Shown: piece after piece, positions 43,911 to 53,892 of the stretch
Position numbering within the stretch: the first letter of the stretch is position 1
Layout: each line of letters begins with the position of its first letter
Origin: Perkinsus olseni
Lineage: Eukaryota > Perkinsozoa > Perkinsida > Perkinsidae
DNA length: 64,000 bases
Direction: 5' to 3'
Assembly: GCA_013115135.1 (NCBI GenBank)
Contig: JABANP010000073.1
Span: forward strand, 62,001 to 126,000
Translations under genes and position numbers: made by a program
The notes under the pieces: model-generated
What the model saw: only the letters and a program-made list of their open reading frames with translations
Database searches by the model: none
Told to the model about the DNA's origin: nothing

Positions 43911-44083
43911 ACCACTGAGGGCTGTGTCTGTATTCCGTAATGTGTCAACGTTAAATTGGTTTCTCAACTTTCCCTAGTTGCGTTGTTAGATTTCTAACCG
44001 CTGAGCGGTTGTCGGCAGACTCGAATGATCGGTGCCTGAGGGGGCGTGTGTACAGCAGGCTTTCTTTTGCTGTATGCCGTTCT

Positions 44084-45720
44084 ATGGTGGTGTTCTTCCT
44101 GGCCCAGAAGATCAAGAATTGGTGGGAGCAGGACACCGAGTCCTCTGACGGCTCCCTAAGCAGCCATGACGATGAGGAGGATAGTGAAACCCCCACCTCC
44201 TCAGTGAAGAGTAGCCTATCTCGCGGTGCTTCGCTCCGCTAAGTACGCTATGTGCTTCCTCAGTGACCGTAGCCCAGCGGCCGTCCGGGTTGCCTCCCGT
44301 TCCGGTGTCTCCGCGGCCCTCGTGGGAGGAGGGTGGTCCGGTACTGTCGATAAGCGATGACGAGGTGTATGATGATGACGACCAGCTTACTCCACGGGTA
44401 GTCGCGTGTGGACGCTCCTCGGCGTAGCGGAAGGCTCGGCAGGCTGGCGCTACCGAGTCCATGGCGGTATTGCGAGCCCGCCGAGACTATGCCCTATCCC
44501 TTGGCATCGACCCTTCCACCATACGCGACGGTGAGGGCCGTAAGGCGTTCTTTGCTCTCGACCCGCAGCGCTCAGGTGCCTCCCCGAAAGAGCCTCTCGT
44601 GCGATTCATTGACGCATGCCTGAGGAGCCCACCACTGCCACCTGGATGGAGCGAGCATCGCCACACCGATGGAGAGACGGGCGATGAGATCATCTACTAC
44701 TCGGATACGGTGACCGGTCGGTGATGTGGGCTCGATGATCTTCCGGCCAAGGGCCCTGTGGCTCAGGGGAGAGTACATGGACGCATCCCATCGACCACGC
44801 CGCCAAGCGCGCATTGGCTTGCATCAGCAGGATGGAGACGGAGGGCGTCGGGAGAACCGACCGTCTGACGGCCTCCCTGATGGATGAGCTCGATAGGTGC
44901 CGCCCTGCGACTGCCGCTCTGCGATCGCCGCGTCAGGTTTGCGGCGGGAGATAGAGTCACAGCCCTGTGAGTGGTCGGGCCTGTACTCCCTTCCCGATGG
45001 CACTGCGGCGTACCTGCACACCAATACCGGGAGAGTAACTACGGCCACGTTCAACTCCGCTCCGTCGGCTACTGCGCTTGGCAGGTCGTCCAGGAGCATC
45101 CAGCGTCCATACACGTCTACAGTGCCCGGATGATATGCTGGCTATTCTGTGTGCTCCGAGAGCCCATCGACGCGTCCCCATCCGGGTCGGCTCAGGCGTA
45201 TATTTTCTCGATACCGGCCCCGCCACGAGAGCTACTGAACAGAGTATATCACCGCATTTATGCGACCTTGCAAACCCCGACGGGTCCAACCTGATGAGGC
45301 CCCTACAGGCCCTCCCGCCGCACAGAAGGACGTCCGGCCTACCGGTAGCCTCGCGCAATTGTCTCGGTGCTGAGCCGACGCTCTTGCTCAGACGACCCTA
45401 CCGGCCAAGCCCTGGACAGTTCGAAGTCGGACGCTGGCCTCCTCTAGAAGTTTATCATGCATTTTGTTTTTCAGGTCCGCAGGAGTGCCTCCAGCGGGAG
45501 TGTCGAGAGGGGACGGAGATGCTCTGGAGTAGAGAGGATGGTCTGCATGAAGCTAGCCCCCATTCTACAGGTTCACGTTCAACGCTGAGGGAAAGGAGTA
45601 GCGTCCCATCCACGGCTATGAGCGGGCCTGCTGCCATGCCACTACGTACAGCCCGGTGGTCGTACCCTTTCCGTACCCTCACCGTCTTCTTGTGTTGGCA
45701 GCGTCGAGACTCTGGGACCC
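44084..45720 (+). CDS. WW-domain protein resembling CEP164 N-terminus
   Basis: The centre is clear. ARRDYALSLGIDPSTIRDGE precedes PLPPGWSEHRHTDGETGDEI, IYYSDTVTG and, after an intron (about 44716-44764), ESTWTHPIDHAAKRALACIS. That is a WW domain with both signature Trp residues preceded by the 'YA..LGIDP' helix, the arrangement found at the start of CEP164, a distal-appendage protein of centrioles, and in related ciliary proteins. Upstream exons are acidic (KNWWEQDTESSDGSLSSHDD, SISDDEVYDDDDQLTPR). Downstream frames hold a second WW-like stretch (LYSLPDGTAAYLHTNTGRVT) and a VPIRVGSGVYFLD segment like a GAS2-type domain; their joins are uncertain. A ciliary or centriolar role is inferred. Confidence 0.5.
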
Positions 45721-45736
45721 CTCGTAGTGCACTCCA

Positions 45737-47489
45737 ATGGAGCGTCGTGTAGCGATCGATCTCGGCAGCGGCCTGGCCAAAATCGGCTTTGCTGGTAACC
45801 CCACGCCAGACTGCATCATTCCCAGCCTCGTTGCCACGCCGGTACGGGAGCATCGGAGTGCCTCTGGAGGAGAGTAGGCCCGGTTCTCAGTCGTGGGTCC
45901 TCTCAGCTTCTTCCCTTCCTCAGTTACTACGTAGGGAAATACGCAATGAAGTAGCCCGTCCTAGAGGGGCACTATCGAGACTTGTCTGCCCTTCAGACTG
46001 CGGCTCTTCGATGCTGGATACTCTGTTCGGCCAGTGGTCCGGGATGGGCGAGTTGAAAGCCTGAGTGACTTGGTGTTGTTCGTTGACGCCTGCTGCAAGG
46101 AGTACCTCAAAGTGGACCCGATGGACTGCCACTTATTCTTTCGTGAGTTCTCGGGCGCCGGTGCCGAAGAGGTCCGTCCTGTCAGGCCTTGCCGGCCATG
46201 AGCTCCCCGATCGACCGGTCCCAGGTGAGTTCAGCTGCTCACTTCCATCGGAAGTCGTTAAATGCAGTTCATGCGCTCCCTGATGGTGTCACTATCGCCC
46301 CTCTCTATCACCATAGTGGACCAGTCCGTTGCCGCCCTGTTCGCCTCCGCAGGGCCCAACTGCAGTCCTGGACGGCTCACCGGTAGGAGCTCTCCGCGAG
46401 AAGCCATCCTAGTACCTTCCCAGGTACCATTGTGGATATCGGCGAGAACCTCACCAAGATCATGTGCCTGGTCGGCCTGGTCTCTCGCACTCGGCGTGAT
46501 CGCTTTCTCAGGTGGACGGGTACTTGGTGTGCAGCTCCGTCAAGGAGGAGGCCATCGGGGGTGCACAGATCTCCGAGATGATACAGCGGCACTTGGAGGC
46601 TCGCGAAGAGTAGGCCTTGGAATCGTCGTTGTCACACCTGTCTTCACCAGATTCAAACCGCTGAGCTCTTTGCGACGGCGTGACCGAGAGAAAGGCGATA
46701 GCCTCGGCCGTGCAGAAGATCAAACATGGCAGCTGCTATCTGGCGGCCAGCCCGGTCGACGAGGCCCTCAGACTCGATGAAGGTCCCGCTCACTCACGAC
46801 TCTTCTCCCCACAGGTCTGCTGCAGATCCAAAACTGGCCAAGAGGAAGCTGAGAAGCGAAGCATATGGTTGGGAGTACTCAGTGTGCTACGAAAGGTTCA
46901 TAGCTCCCGAGATACTTTTCGAACCCGTAAGATACCTCGCTCACTGTGAAGGATTCTTCCCACCTGTTGATGCAGGCAATTTCCTGTGGAGCCGAGAGGG
47001 ATGCAACGCCACTGCCAGTACTGGTGGATGATGCGATACAAGCTGCTCCTATTGATTACCGGGCCAAGCTCTACTCGGTAGGCCCCGGTACACCGCCCGA
47101 CACAATCGCCCTGTCAGAATATCGTCCTGTCGGGAGGCTCGACGATGTTCACAAATTTCGACCGGAGACTTAAACTCGAGCTGAAGGTGAGCTCAGCCGC
47201 ACCAGCACCGGTATTCTTCTCGGCTGCCAGATGCTCACTTCCGCGCGCCACAAAACTAATATAGCGAGTAGCATAGGGATCAAGTCCACCGGTCAGAATG
47301 CAGTATGGCTCGGCACGAGCCTCATCGCTCAGCAGGTGGAGGCATCTACTGCGTGTCACCGTCAGGCTGCTGTTTCAGGCTGATTTCGATAAGCCGGCTA
47401 TGATGCGAATTAAACACGATGAGTTCGTTAAATTCGGTGTCCGTTATGAGCAGACACTTTCCAGCATGCAGGAGAATATGGGCCTGTAA
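45737..47489 (+). CDS. ARP3: Actin-related protein 3 (Arp3), divergent
   Basis: Arp3 is an actin-fold subunit of the Arp2/3 complex that nucleates branched actin. Spliced blocks follow Arp3 order: ERRVAIDLGSGLAKIGFAGN PTPDCIIPSLVA, YYVGKYAMK, YLKVDPMDCHLF, PAMSSPIDRSQFMRSLM, VDQSVAALFASAG, TIVDIGENLTKIMCL, VDGYLVCSSVKEEAIGGAQI, YGWEYSVCYERFIAPEILFE P, DDAIQAAPIDYRAKLYSNIV LSGGSTMFTNFDRRLKLELK and NAVWLGTSLIAQQ, with a last exon ending MQENMGL at 47489. The 'GFAGN.P..IIPS', 'CYERF.APEI' and 'FDRRLKLELK' segments point to Arp3 rather than Arp2 or actin. The nucleotide-site LDGSP and DIGE positions are altered relative to actin's DSGDG, so it is a diverged copy. About nine introns. The join before PAMSS is unresolved. 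Confidence 0.82.
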
Positions 47490-47737
47490 CATGTTTCTCT
47501 CCAATCACCATCTCGCAGTGTTCATGGATGGTGATTTTCCGAATGGGGCGAGAGCGCTATCCGAGTACGTGTGCCTTATCCCCTACGGGGGACTTCTAGG
47601 CGAGGCCCACCTCCGCACCAGCCGGCCTCTTCACTCTGCGATTGAAATTGCCCAGTATTTTCTTTGCCTATTGACAATCACTGCGCCCAACGCGACAGTC
47701 CCCATATGAAGCATAAGGTGAAACACAAATGAAGGGG

Positions 47738-48309
47738 CTAGTGGTCTTTCCGCGACGCCGCAGCCTTCTCGGCGCACTGCTTGTAGGAGTCCACCAAATC
47801 TGATCGTAGAATCAGCATTCCAACCCTCAACACTAGCCGGCCCTATCCTTCCCACCTTTACAATCCAGCTTGTCCTCATGGTCCTGATAACACTGATAAA
47901 CTGCCTGTCTTGCGTAGTCGCAAACATCGTCTCGTCGATGCGCCCTAAAACCGCATGTCCATCTTAAGGATATTATGAAAAATATGGGAAAATGAAACTA
48001 CCAATAATCATATTTAACATTATAGGAGTCTAGGGATATAAAATATATTAAACCTGTCCTGAATACGACAGCCTGCACATTACGGAGGGTATTTCTCCTT
48101 CAAGTCCGTAGTCTTCTCGTGCATGGACTTCGTCATCGAATCAGCCATTTGCCGGAACTTCTCCGCCTCATTGACGAAGGCCCTGGTTTGCGCATCCTTA
48201 CCATCCCCTTCCGACCTGAGAACTAACCGTCCACAGATCGGAGATGGAGCAGAGAATAGCCTTACGCGCGTTTGGCATCTTCACTTTCGCCGGCTCCGAG
48301 ACCACCCAT
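47738..48309 (-). CDS. MIC19: MICOS subunit Mic19 (CHCHD3-like), twin CX9C
   Basis: Four exons give about 115 residues. It starts MGGLGAGESED, a good N-myristoylation site as in animal Mic19/CHCHD3. A charged helical region follows (DAQTRAFVNEAEKFRQMADS, MHEKTTDLKEKYPP), then a CHCH domain: VCDYARQAVYQC, C-YQDHEDKLD-C, KDLVDSYKQC. Four Cys each sit nine residues apart, that is two CX9C motifs separated by nine residues, and a short basic end (AEKAAASRKDH). Twin CX9C proteins are oxidised by Mia40 in the intermembrane space. Introns: about 48206-48249, an A+T-rich one of about 140 nt (47951-48090), and 57 nt near 47806-47862. Its presence with MIC10 in this window fits a conserved cristae-organising system. 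Confidence 0.75.
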
Positions 48310-48578
48310 AGCCGTGGAAACATGCATGCTGTTTCTGACACGGAGAAATCGAACACCACGGATAACCACTCCGCCGGACGGAATATCTATGACCTTGCCG
48401 CATACGAGATGTACGGTACCACATTATGACGTTAAGGTGGTGACGTATACGTACTTCTCACATAGAGATTAGTAATCAATATCGTTCAGTACTGCAGAAA
48501 TTGTGCTGTAGCAGCACTGCTGCTACTTTTAGTCTGATCTATCGCGGCCAGTAATTGTATTGCGAAAAATGCGAAGGC

Positions 48579-48850
48579 TCATGCAGCCGCTGACTCACAT
48601 GTCATAATCATCATCATCTTCACTGCCATTCCCCTCGGACCCCGCTGGCGGCTCATCAGCACCGTCCTCATACTGTGTGCCTTCCTTTCCTGCAGACTGC
48701 AAAAATGCGTCGGTGTATATAACCTGGTTCGGGTAAAGGGAGTTTTCTCCTCCTCCTTTTCTTCCGGCTGTGAAGCGCTGGCTCCCATACTTAGTAAAAA
48801 CAAGCTGAGCGCCCCGAAGACTACACCAAGGCCTACCGAAAGGATCCACA
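48579..48850 (-). CDS. Uncertain small gene with acidic C-terminus
   Basis: Downstream of FAM50 on the same strand. One frame encodes a hydrophobic stretch (ALWILSVGLGVVFGALSLFL) followed by GASASQPEEKEEEK. Another frame encodes YPNQVIYTDAFLQSAGKEGT and an acidic end GSEDDDDYDM. They could be joined by a short intron (about 23 nt near 48778-48800), which is below the usual size here. It may be a real tiny membrane protein or 3' sequence of FAM50. Confidence 0.25.
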
Positions 48851-48869
48851 ACGCAATAATAGCCAAATC

Positions 48870-51107
48870 TCAGGTTAAACTCTGCAGCTTGGCTTTTGAC
48901 TCAGCACTAGCGCTTTTGGTGGGGTCGTACGGTTCCCACTTGTTCGCCGGAAACACATGCTTGTTCTCCTCGTACCATTTCCGATCGACGATTTTACCTG
49001 AGGGACTTGGTGACAATGATGAGCCCTGATCAATCTCACCTGGATTGCTTCTGTTCTTGGTCGCCCGAATGTCACCAATGCCCAAACCGCCATCATCTAC
49101 CTCGAACTGGTACAGGGGCCTGATGCAGAGAGGGCGTATCATGGACACGCTCAAGCTCAACTTGGAGGGAAGCACGGAGCGTATATGCCAGTCTGCTGAG
49201 TCATATAGCATTTACAATAGTGAACGATTGGTCCACAGCTGAAACGACCACACTATTTCCCGATAAACTCCGTGGATTGCCATTCTGTTTCACAAAGGTT
49301 TCCATTCCAATTTCAGGTGATTGATATTTTACCTCCCTAGAAAAATATCACAATTTTCCGATTCCTCCTCTGTCTTTCCGCCCGGAATAATATGAAACCG
49401 AGGAGAAAATTTCTGGAATCGATCGGGAAATGATTTAGTCGTAGTCGCTGAGGAGAACGAAAGGCATCAGTTATCTTACAGTCCGTTCACTTGGCTTCGG
49501 GCCTCATCCCTTATCAGAGCATGGAAGGTCAAATTGCCGGGGAGGATGACGTCCTCCTTCACGAACAGCAGCTCATCCCAGGAGCTCCCTAACAACACCA
49601 AACGGCATGCTCCTGCTCCAACAGTCACCCCGCCACAACTCACCGCCGATGTTGCGGCTCTTGAGCTCAGGGAAATCTGCCTCCAGCTGCAAGGAAGCGC
49701 ATGATAGAGGAAGCCGGCGGCTACTTGGGACCTACCTGGTCCTTGCATCGTGCCAGGAAGTCCGTAACGGTACAGCCCTGCGTGACTCCGATGGTCCGCC
49801 GATGATTGGTGCCGTTAAAGTAGCTGTAAGTGACCTTCAGTGGCAGCCCTGCTCAACACGGTTGTGGAGTTTCTTTCTGTCCTAGTACAAACTCACCTTT
49901 CTGTTTTTCCTGTTCCTCGTAGTACTCCCTCACGAGCCTTTGTCTATCGTGTTCGAGAGTGGCGTCTCTCTCAGCATCGGGAAGGAAGTCTGTCTTCGCA
50001 TTCGGGTCCTGTACGAAGAGTCGGTCACGGACGGCGATATAGAATCCCGAAGTCCTCTCCGAAAATGCACAGAACATAGCAATTAGTCAATTTGTCTCCT
50101 ATCAGCACTCCCACCTCCGGTCGAGATACTCAAATCGAGCGTTCGGAGGCTTTGAAAAGCATTCCACCCAAAGGAAGATCGATAACTACTACGAGGTCTC
50201 TGTCGCCGAGGGCCTATCCATATGATGCGGCGTTTTCATGGCCACCGAGGAAAGGCAGTGGTCTAGCCTACGTCCCTCACTACCTTCTTCAACTTGGGTA
50301 TGACGGCCTCCTTCTGAGCTCCCTCGCTGTCCTCAGCCTCACTACTACTGGAATCGTCTTCCTCCTCATCACAGAACGACAGAGCCACCTTGTTTATCGA
50401 CTTGCGTTTCTTAGCTACCGGAGGCTCGCCTACCCGACAAAGACAAGCCATCACGGTAGAGGCTATTTTCCGATTCGAGCATTGTGGAGGAGCAGCAATC
50501 GGTGGGGTCCTTACTCTTGTGTAAGGGTAGTGCATCATCTGTCGGGTGCGCCTCTCCTGCCATTTCCTCCTTCAGAAGGTCGTCTATCTTCTTCCGCTTG
50601 GCCAAGTAATCAGACCTGCCCACCCGAACGTAGCCCAGTAAGAACACAATCTCCCCACGGCTACTACCGTGACTGCAGGCCGACCGTCTGCTTACTGAAC
50701 TCAGCCTCCAACGTTTCCAGCTTGCTCGTTGCCGCGGAGGGGGCCATGGCTCTGCAAGTGGATGGTGACACCATCGACTTAGCCTACCCTATACCACCTC
50801 TTAGCCAACTTTTCCGTCTGATGTTCAATATCCTTCCGCTCCTTCGTCAACTTATCGCGGCTGGCCTGAGGTGCAGAGTCAATTACGCATGAGGATGGCT
50901 AACCAAATACTCTGCCGTGGTCTCCGAATCGGACTCTCAAGTGGAAGATACGCCCAGCCGACGACCGTACAGAAGGCAGCTAGCTTCCGCTATTAATCAC
51001 CCATCGCCCTGCCCCTCTGTTACTACCTCTCGCTGTTTGAGTAGCTTGTAAGCCCTCTGATTCTCACATGACTGGATAGTCTGAAGGACAGCATTGCCGG
51101 ACTCCAT
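48870..51107 (-). CDS. XAP5: FAM50/XAP5 family nuclear protein
   Basis: XAP5/FAM50 proteins are conserved nuclear factors linked to transcription and splicing. Spliced from about ten exons: start MESGNAVLQTIQSCENQRAY KLLKQRE; coiled helix DKLTKERKDIEHQTEKLAKR; SKLETLEAEFSKQTVGLQS; SDYLAKRKKIDDLLKEEM; a nuclear-type VAKKRKSINKVALSFCDEEE D acidic stretch; KTDFLPDAERDATLEHDRQR LVREYYEEQ. Then comes the ubiquitin-like core VTYSYFNGTNHRRTIGVTQG, DQLEADFPELKSRNIGG, SSWDELLFVKEDVILPGNLT FHALIRDEA, and the C-terminal KIVDRKWYEENKHVFPANKW EPYDPTK. That last motif, which ends every XAP5 protein, sits in a separate exon after a long (about 300 nt) intron. The stop is at 48870. Confidence 0.92.
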
Positions 51108-51300
51108 CGTGGACAAGTCAACAACTGAGCCACTCCCCAGGCCTCGACTTTAACACTGTAACGCAGCGCTCCGGCCATAAGGCGAGGAAACAGTATTGGT
51201 ATTGGACGTTTGACGTTGGTGGTAAAGGAACAGCCTAGTCGGTGATAGGGATACCTATCAAGAACGACGGTAGGAATTTCGTGGCGCGTGACGCTTTGCA

Positions 51301-52860
51301 TTACAGGGACTGTCCATTAAACAGCCAGCCCCATTGACCACACGCCGTACTACCTTCCTTCTTCATCCTCTTCTCCAGCTGATCGACAGCAGCATACGCC
51401 TCCTCCCGCTGCATATCCTCAGTCCTGGTATTCTCGCCGATTTTGTACATCCACGTGCGGACCTCCGGCACCCACTCCTTCACCGGAGTCTTCAGGAGCA
51501 GGGACAGGTAGATCTCATCCACGACCGCCTTCACACTGCAGACTCGAACGCACTTGATCCAGGGACGCAGCAAAGTGAAATCCGTCGTGAGAACGGCGCT
51601 CTTGGAGTCATCGTCGACGGCTTTGATCTCAGCCGCCCATTCGTCCCAGAAGACACGAGCACAATGCATCACTACAGAGGGAGTGCCTGATAACACTGGA
51701 GATCAAACCGCCTCCCGGAGTGGTTACCATGGCGGGGATGCAGCTCGAACAGATAGAGATGAACACTCCGCCTCATTCTGCAAGGTCTATTGAAGCGCAT
51801 TTCTCGACTCAATCCGGCTCGAGTGTTGAGCAACGAGATTTGAATAAGGCTGCTGGGGGAGAGGCAACGCCGGAGAGTCTCCGTGGATGTCTTATCAGGT
51901 CCATGAACGAAAGCATAAACACGAGCAGCACGGGACGAGAGAATTCTCGTAAGACTACTAACGGTAGTTCTGACTATGGAACCGCCATCGCAAATAGAGG
52001 CTCAGTTCCATCGCGTCCATGGCGTGGAAAGCAGCACCCTCGTTGGTCCGCCCCGTTCCAAGTGCGCCATGCACTACATTTCTTCCTATCTAGAATATCC
52101 TCATCCAACAGTCTCCGGAGAGAGTCGATGCTCTGGACCTTCATGGAGTGATTCAGGAGCTCTGCTACGGCAATACGTAGAAGGAGCTGGTACTTGTTAA
52201 TGCGGTGCTTATCCAACTGAGATTAGCGTCACGCGCCACAAAATTGCTGGTCGAAAGAGTTGCTACCTTTTCCCACTGCTCATTGACGGTGAACCAAAAG
52301 GCCTTCCACCATAACAAGTAGGCGGCCTCGTCCGTGAAGACCCGAGACAGCTGAACCATCTGGGCCGCAGTCTGGCGAGGATGGCGATAAGAGGACGGCA
52401 CGATTACACAGCCATGCATATTACATTCTGCTGCACTCCTCGACCATCGGCCATCCATAGTACGAACCAAAGTCCACGCCAGAGCTTCCGAGCATCGTGC
52501 TCGCCGAGAGACTTCCAGTGGGAACCTTCATGGGGGATGACCGGCAATGCGAGAGACCCCCTGCTTACCGAGCCATCTAGCAAGCATCTTGAAGCCCTTA
52601 ACTCTGACGGCAGCATCTGTATGGGACAGCCTCTTTCCGAAGTCCAATGGCTCTTGGAGGTCCAGTTTTTCCCTAGGCTCGACCGGGCCAGTTTTCGCCC
52701 GCTTCGCCTTCTCCCTGAGAATGCCATCTCATTTCCGCACGCTTCGAAAAAATATTACCTGACGGGCACCTCGGCTGAGGGCTGAGGTCGCTTCAACGGG
52801 GAGGGAGTAGGGCGGCCCTCCTCCTGCTGCTTCTGTTCGGTTGCTTTGACTGGTGAAGAA
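51301..52860 (-). CDS. RRP1: Nucleolar ribosome-biogenesis protein RRP1 (Nop52)
   Basis: RRP1/Nop52 acts in late 27S pre-rRNA processing in the nucleolus. The readable order is: a basic low-complexity N-terminus (SPLKRPQPSAEVPV, KAKRAKTGPVEPREKLDLQE), PLDFGKRLSHTDAAVRVKGF KMLARWL, ARKLWRGLWFVLWMADG, QLSRVFTDEAAYLLWWKAFW FTVNEQWEK, LDKHRINKYQLLLRIAVAEL LNHSMK, then VMHCARVFWDEWAAEIKAVD, TLLRPWIKCVRVCSVKAVVD and PEVRTWMYKIG near the end. 'LWKGLFYCMW', 'FW.T...EW' and 'DKFY.L.R' are RRP1 hallmarks seen here in order. A 50-nt intron after WEK removes a false extension. The exact first exon is not found; the C-terminal stop at 51301 is provisional. Confidence 0.85.
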
Positions 52861-52990
52861 GTTCTGAACGGCGGCAGCGTTTCGTGGTTGACGAATCATG
52901 CACCCAACAGAGCTCCTAGGTCAGGGATGATACGCTGTCTTCCCTCGAGGCTGTTCCTTTCCCTATTAATTCAACTCCCGTCACCCGTTA

Positions 52991-53194
52991 CTACACATCC
53001 TCCCTCTCGGACTCTTCTTCCACCATCTCCTGTTCTCCACAGTGAGCGTCCCCGCAGTGGCAGTGGGCGTGCTCGTGCAAGATCTCCTCGAGTATCCGAG
53101 CCTGAAGCCTGCTGGTCTCGAGCCCCGCCACCTCACAGCCTATTACCTTCCTTCGCCGAACGAGCTTGTTGATCCTCTCACTGGCGGAGGACAT
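52991..53194 (-). CDS. Small Cys/His-ended protein
   Basis: A short continuous frame (about 67 residues): SSASERINKLVRRRKVIGCE, a helix SRLQARILEEILHEHAH, then CHCGDAHCGEQE and an acidic end. The cluster H-x-H-A-H-C-H-C-G-D-A-H-C could bind a metal. Two start codons are in frame (53194 and 53215). No family is recognised. Confidence 0.4.
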   Translation of the reverse strand: MSSASERINKLVRRRKVIGCEVAGLETSRLQARILEEILHEHAHCHCGDAHCGEQEMVEEESEREDV

Positions 53195-53410
53195 TATTGT
53201 AGTGACGGAAAACAACCAGCGTCTACAGTAACAGCAGCACTCTGCGCCAAGCCCGGCGGCCGTGCACGGACCGGAGGTACTGCGCCGATGAGCGCACTTC
53301 CGAGACAGGTAGGTGTTGAGCAGCAGCGTTAGTTGACTGGTACAACTCCTCTTGATAAACCTTCACAGGGATCGAAGCATTCGCGCGTTGCGAAAAAATG
53401 TTCGGAGAAG

Positions 53411-53492
53411 TGTTAGCCGCAGGGATCGAACCTGGAAGAGAATTCTCGCTCGCCCAAGTTTTGCGGCGCGTGACGTTTACCATCTGCGCAAC
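53411..53492 (-). other. tRNA-like sequence, probably degenerate
   Basis: Read on the minus strand it has a T-arm (CAGG-TTCGATC-CCTG, + coordinates 53420-53434), a long variable region and a GGTAAACG D-arm-like piece, about the length of a class II tRNA. The acceptor stem does not pair past the first three or four bases. It may be a tRNA relic or the head of a tRNA-derived repeat; it includes one copy of the shared GGCGCGTGACG motif. Confidence 0.35.
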
Positions 53493-53892
53493 ATGCTTCT
53501 TGCGTTGCTTCTTTGGTCGCGTTTTCTTCTTTTAGGCCCTTCGTCGGCCAACTCTGGTCGCTCTACCTTCCTTGTAGGTGCCTGGTCGCCTCAATAAGCG
53601 GCTGTGACCTAGTCATCTCTCTGGTTCGCAGTAAGGGGGCCCTTCGGGGGCCGGTCGTTTCATTTTGCGACCGTAGCAGCCGAGACGGGGACTGTGGTGG
53701 CAAGCGGGTACCGTCTCGTAGCTCGGGGTGGGGTGAGCTGACTCCAACCATTGAGGGGGCTCCTGAGGCCGCTCCAACCCCTCAGGCGTCTGAGAGTGTC
53801 CTTCCCTCGCCAGCAGTCCTCTGTGTGTTCGTGGAAGGCTTTCGGAGGCCACTGGTCGCTCCAGGTCGCGTTGGCTTCCCCTTCTTAATGCT

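Noticed and set aside
50092..50892. 266-codon plus-strand open frame
   Set aside because: It lies antisense across FAM50 exons with a clear family match and has no motif of its own.
52200..52300. 23-nt intron in RRP1
   Set aside because: A 50-nt intron with a GTAGCA donor after WEK explains the same junction and removes residues absent from the family.
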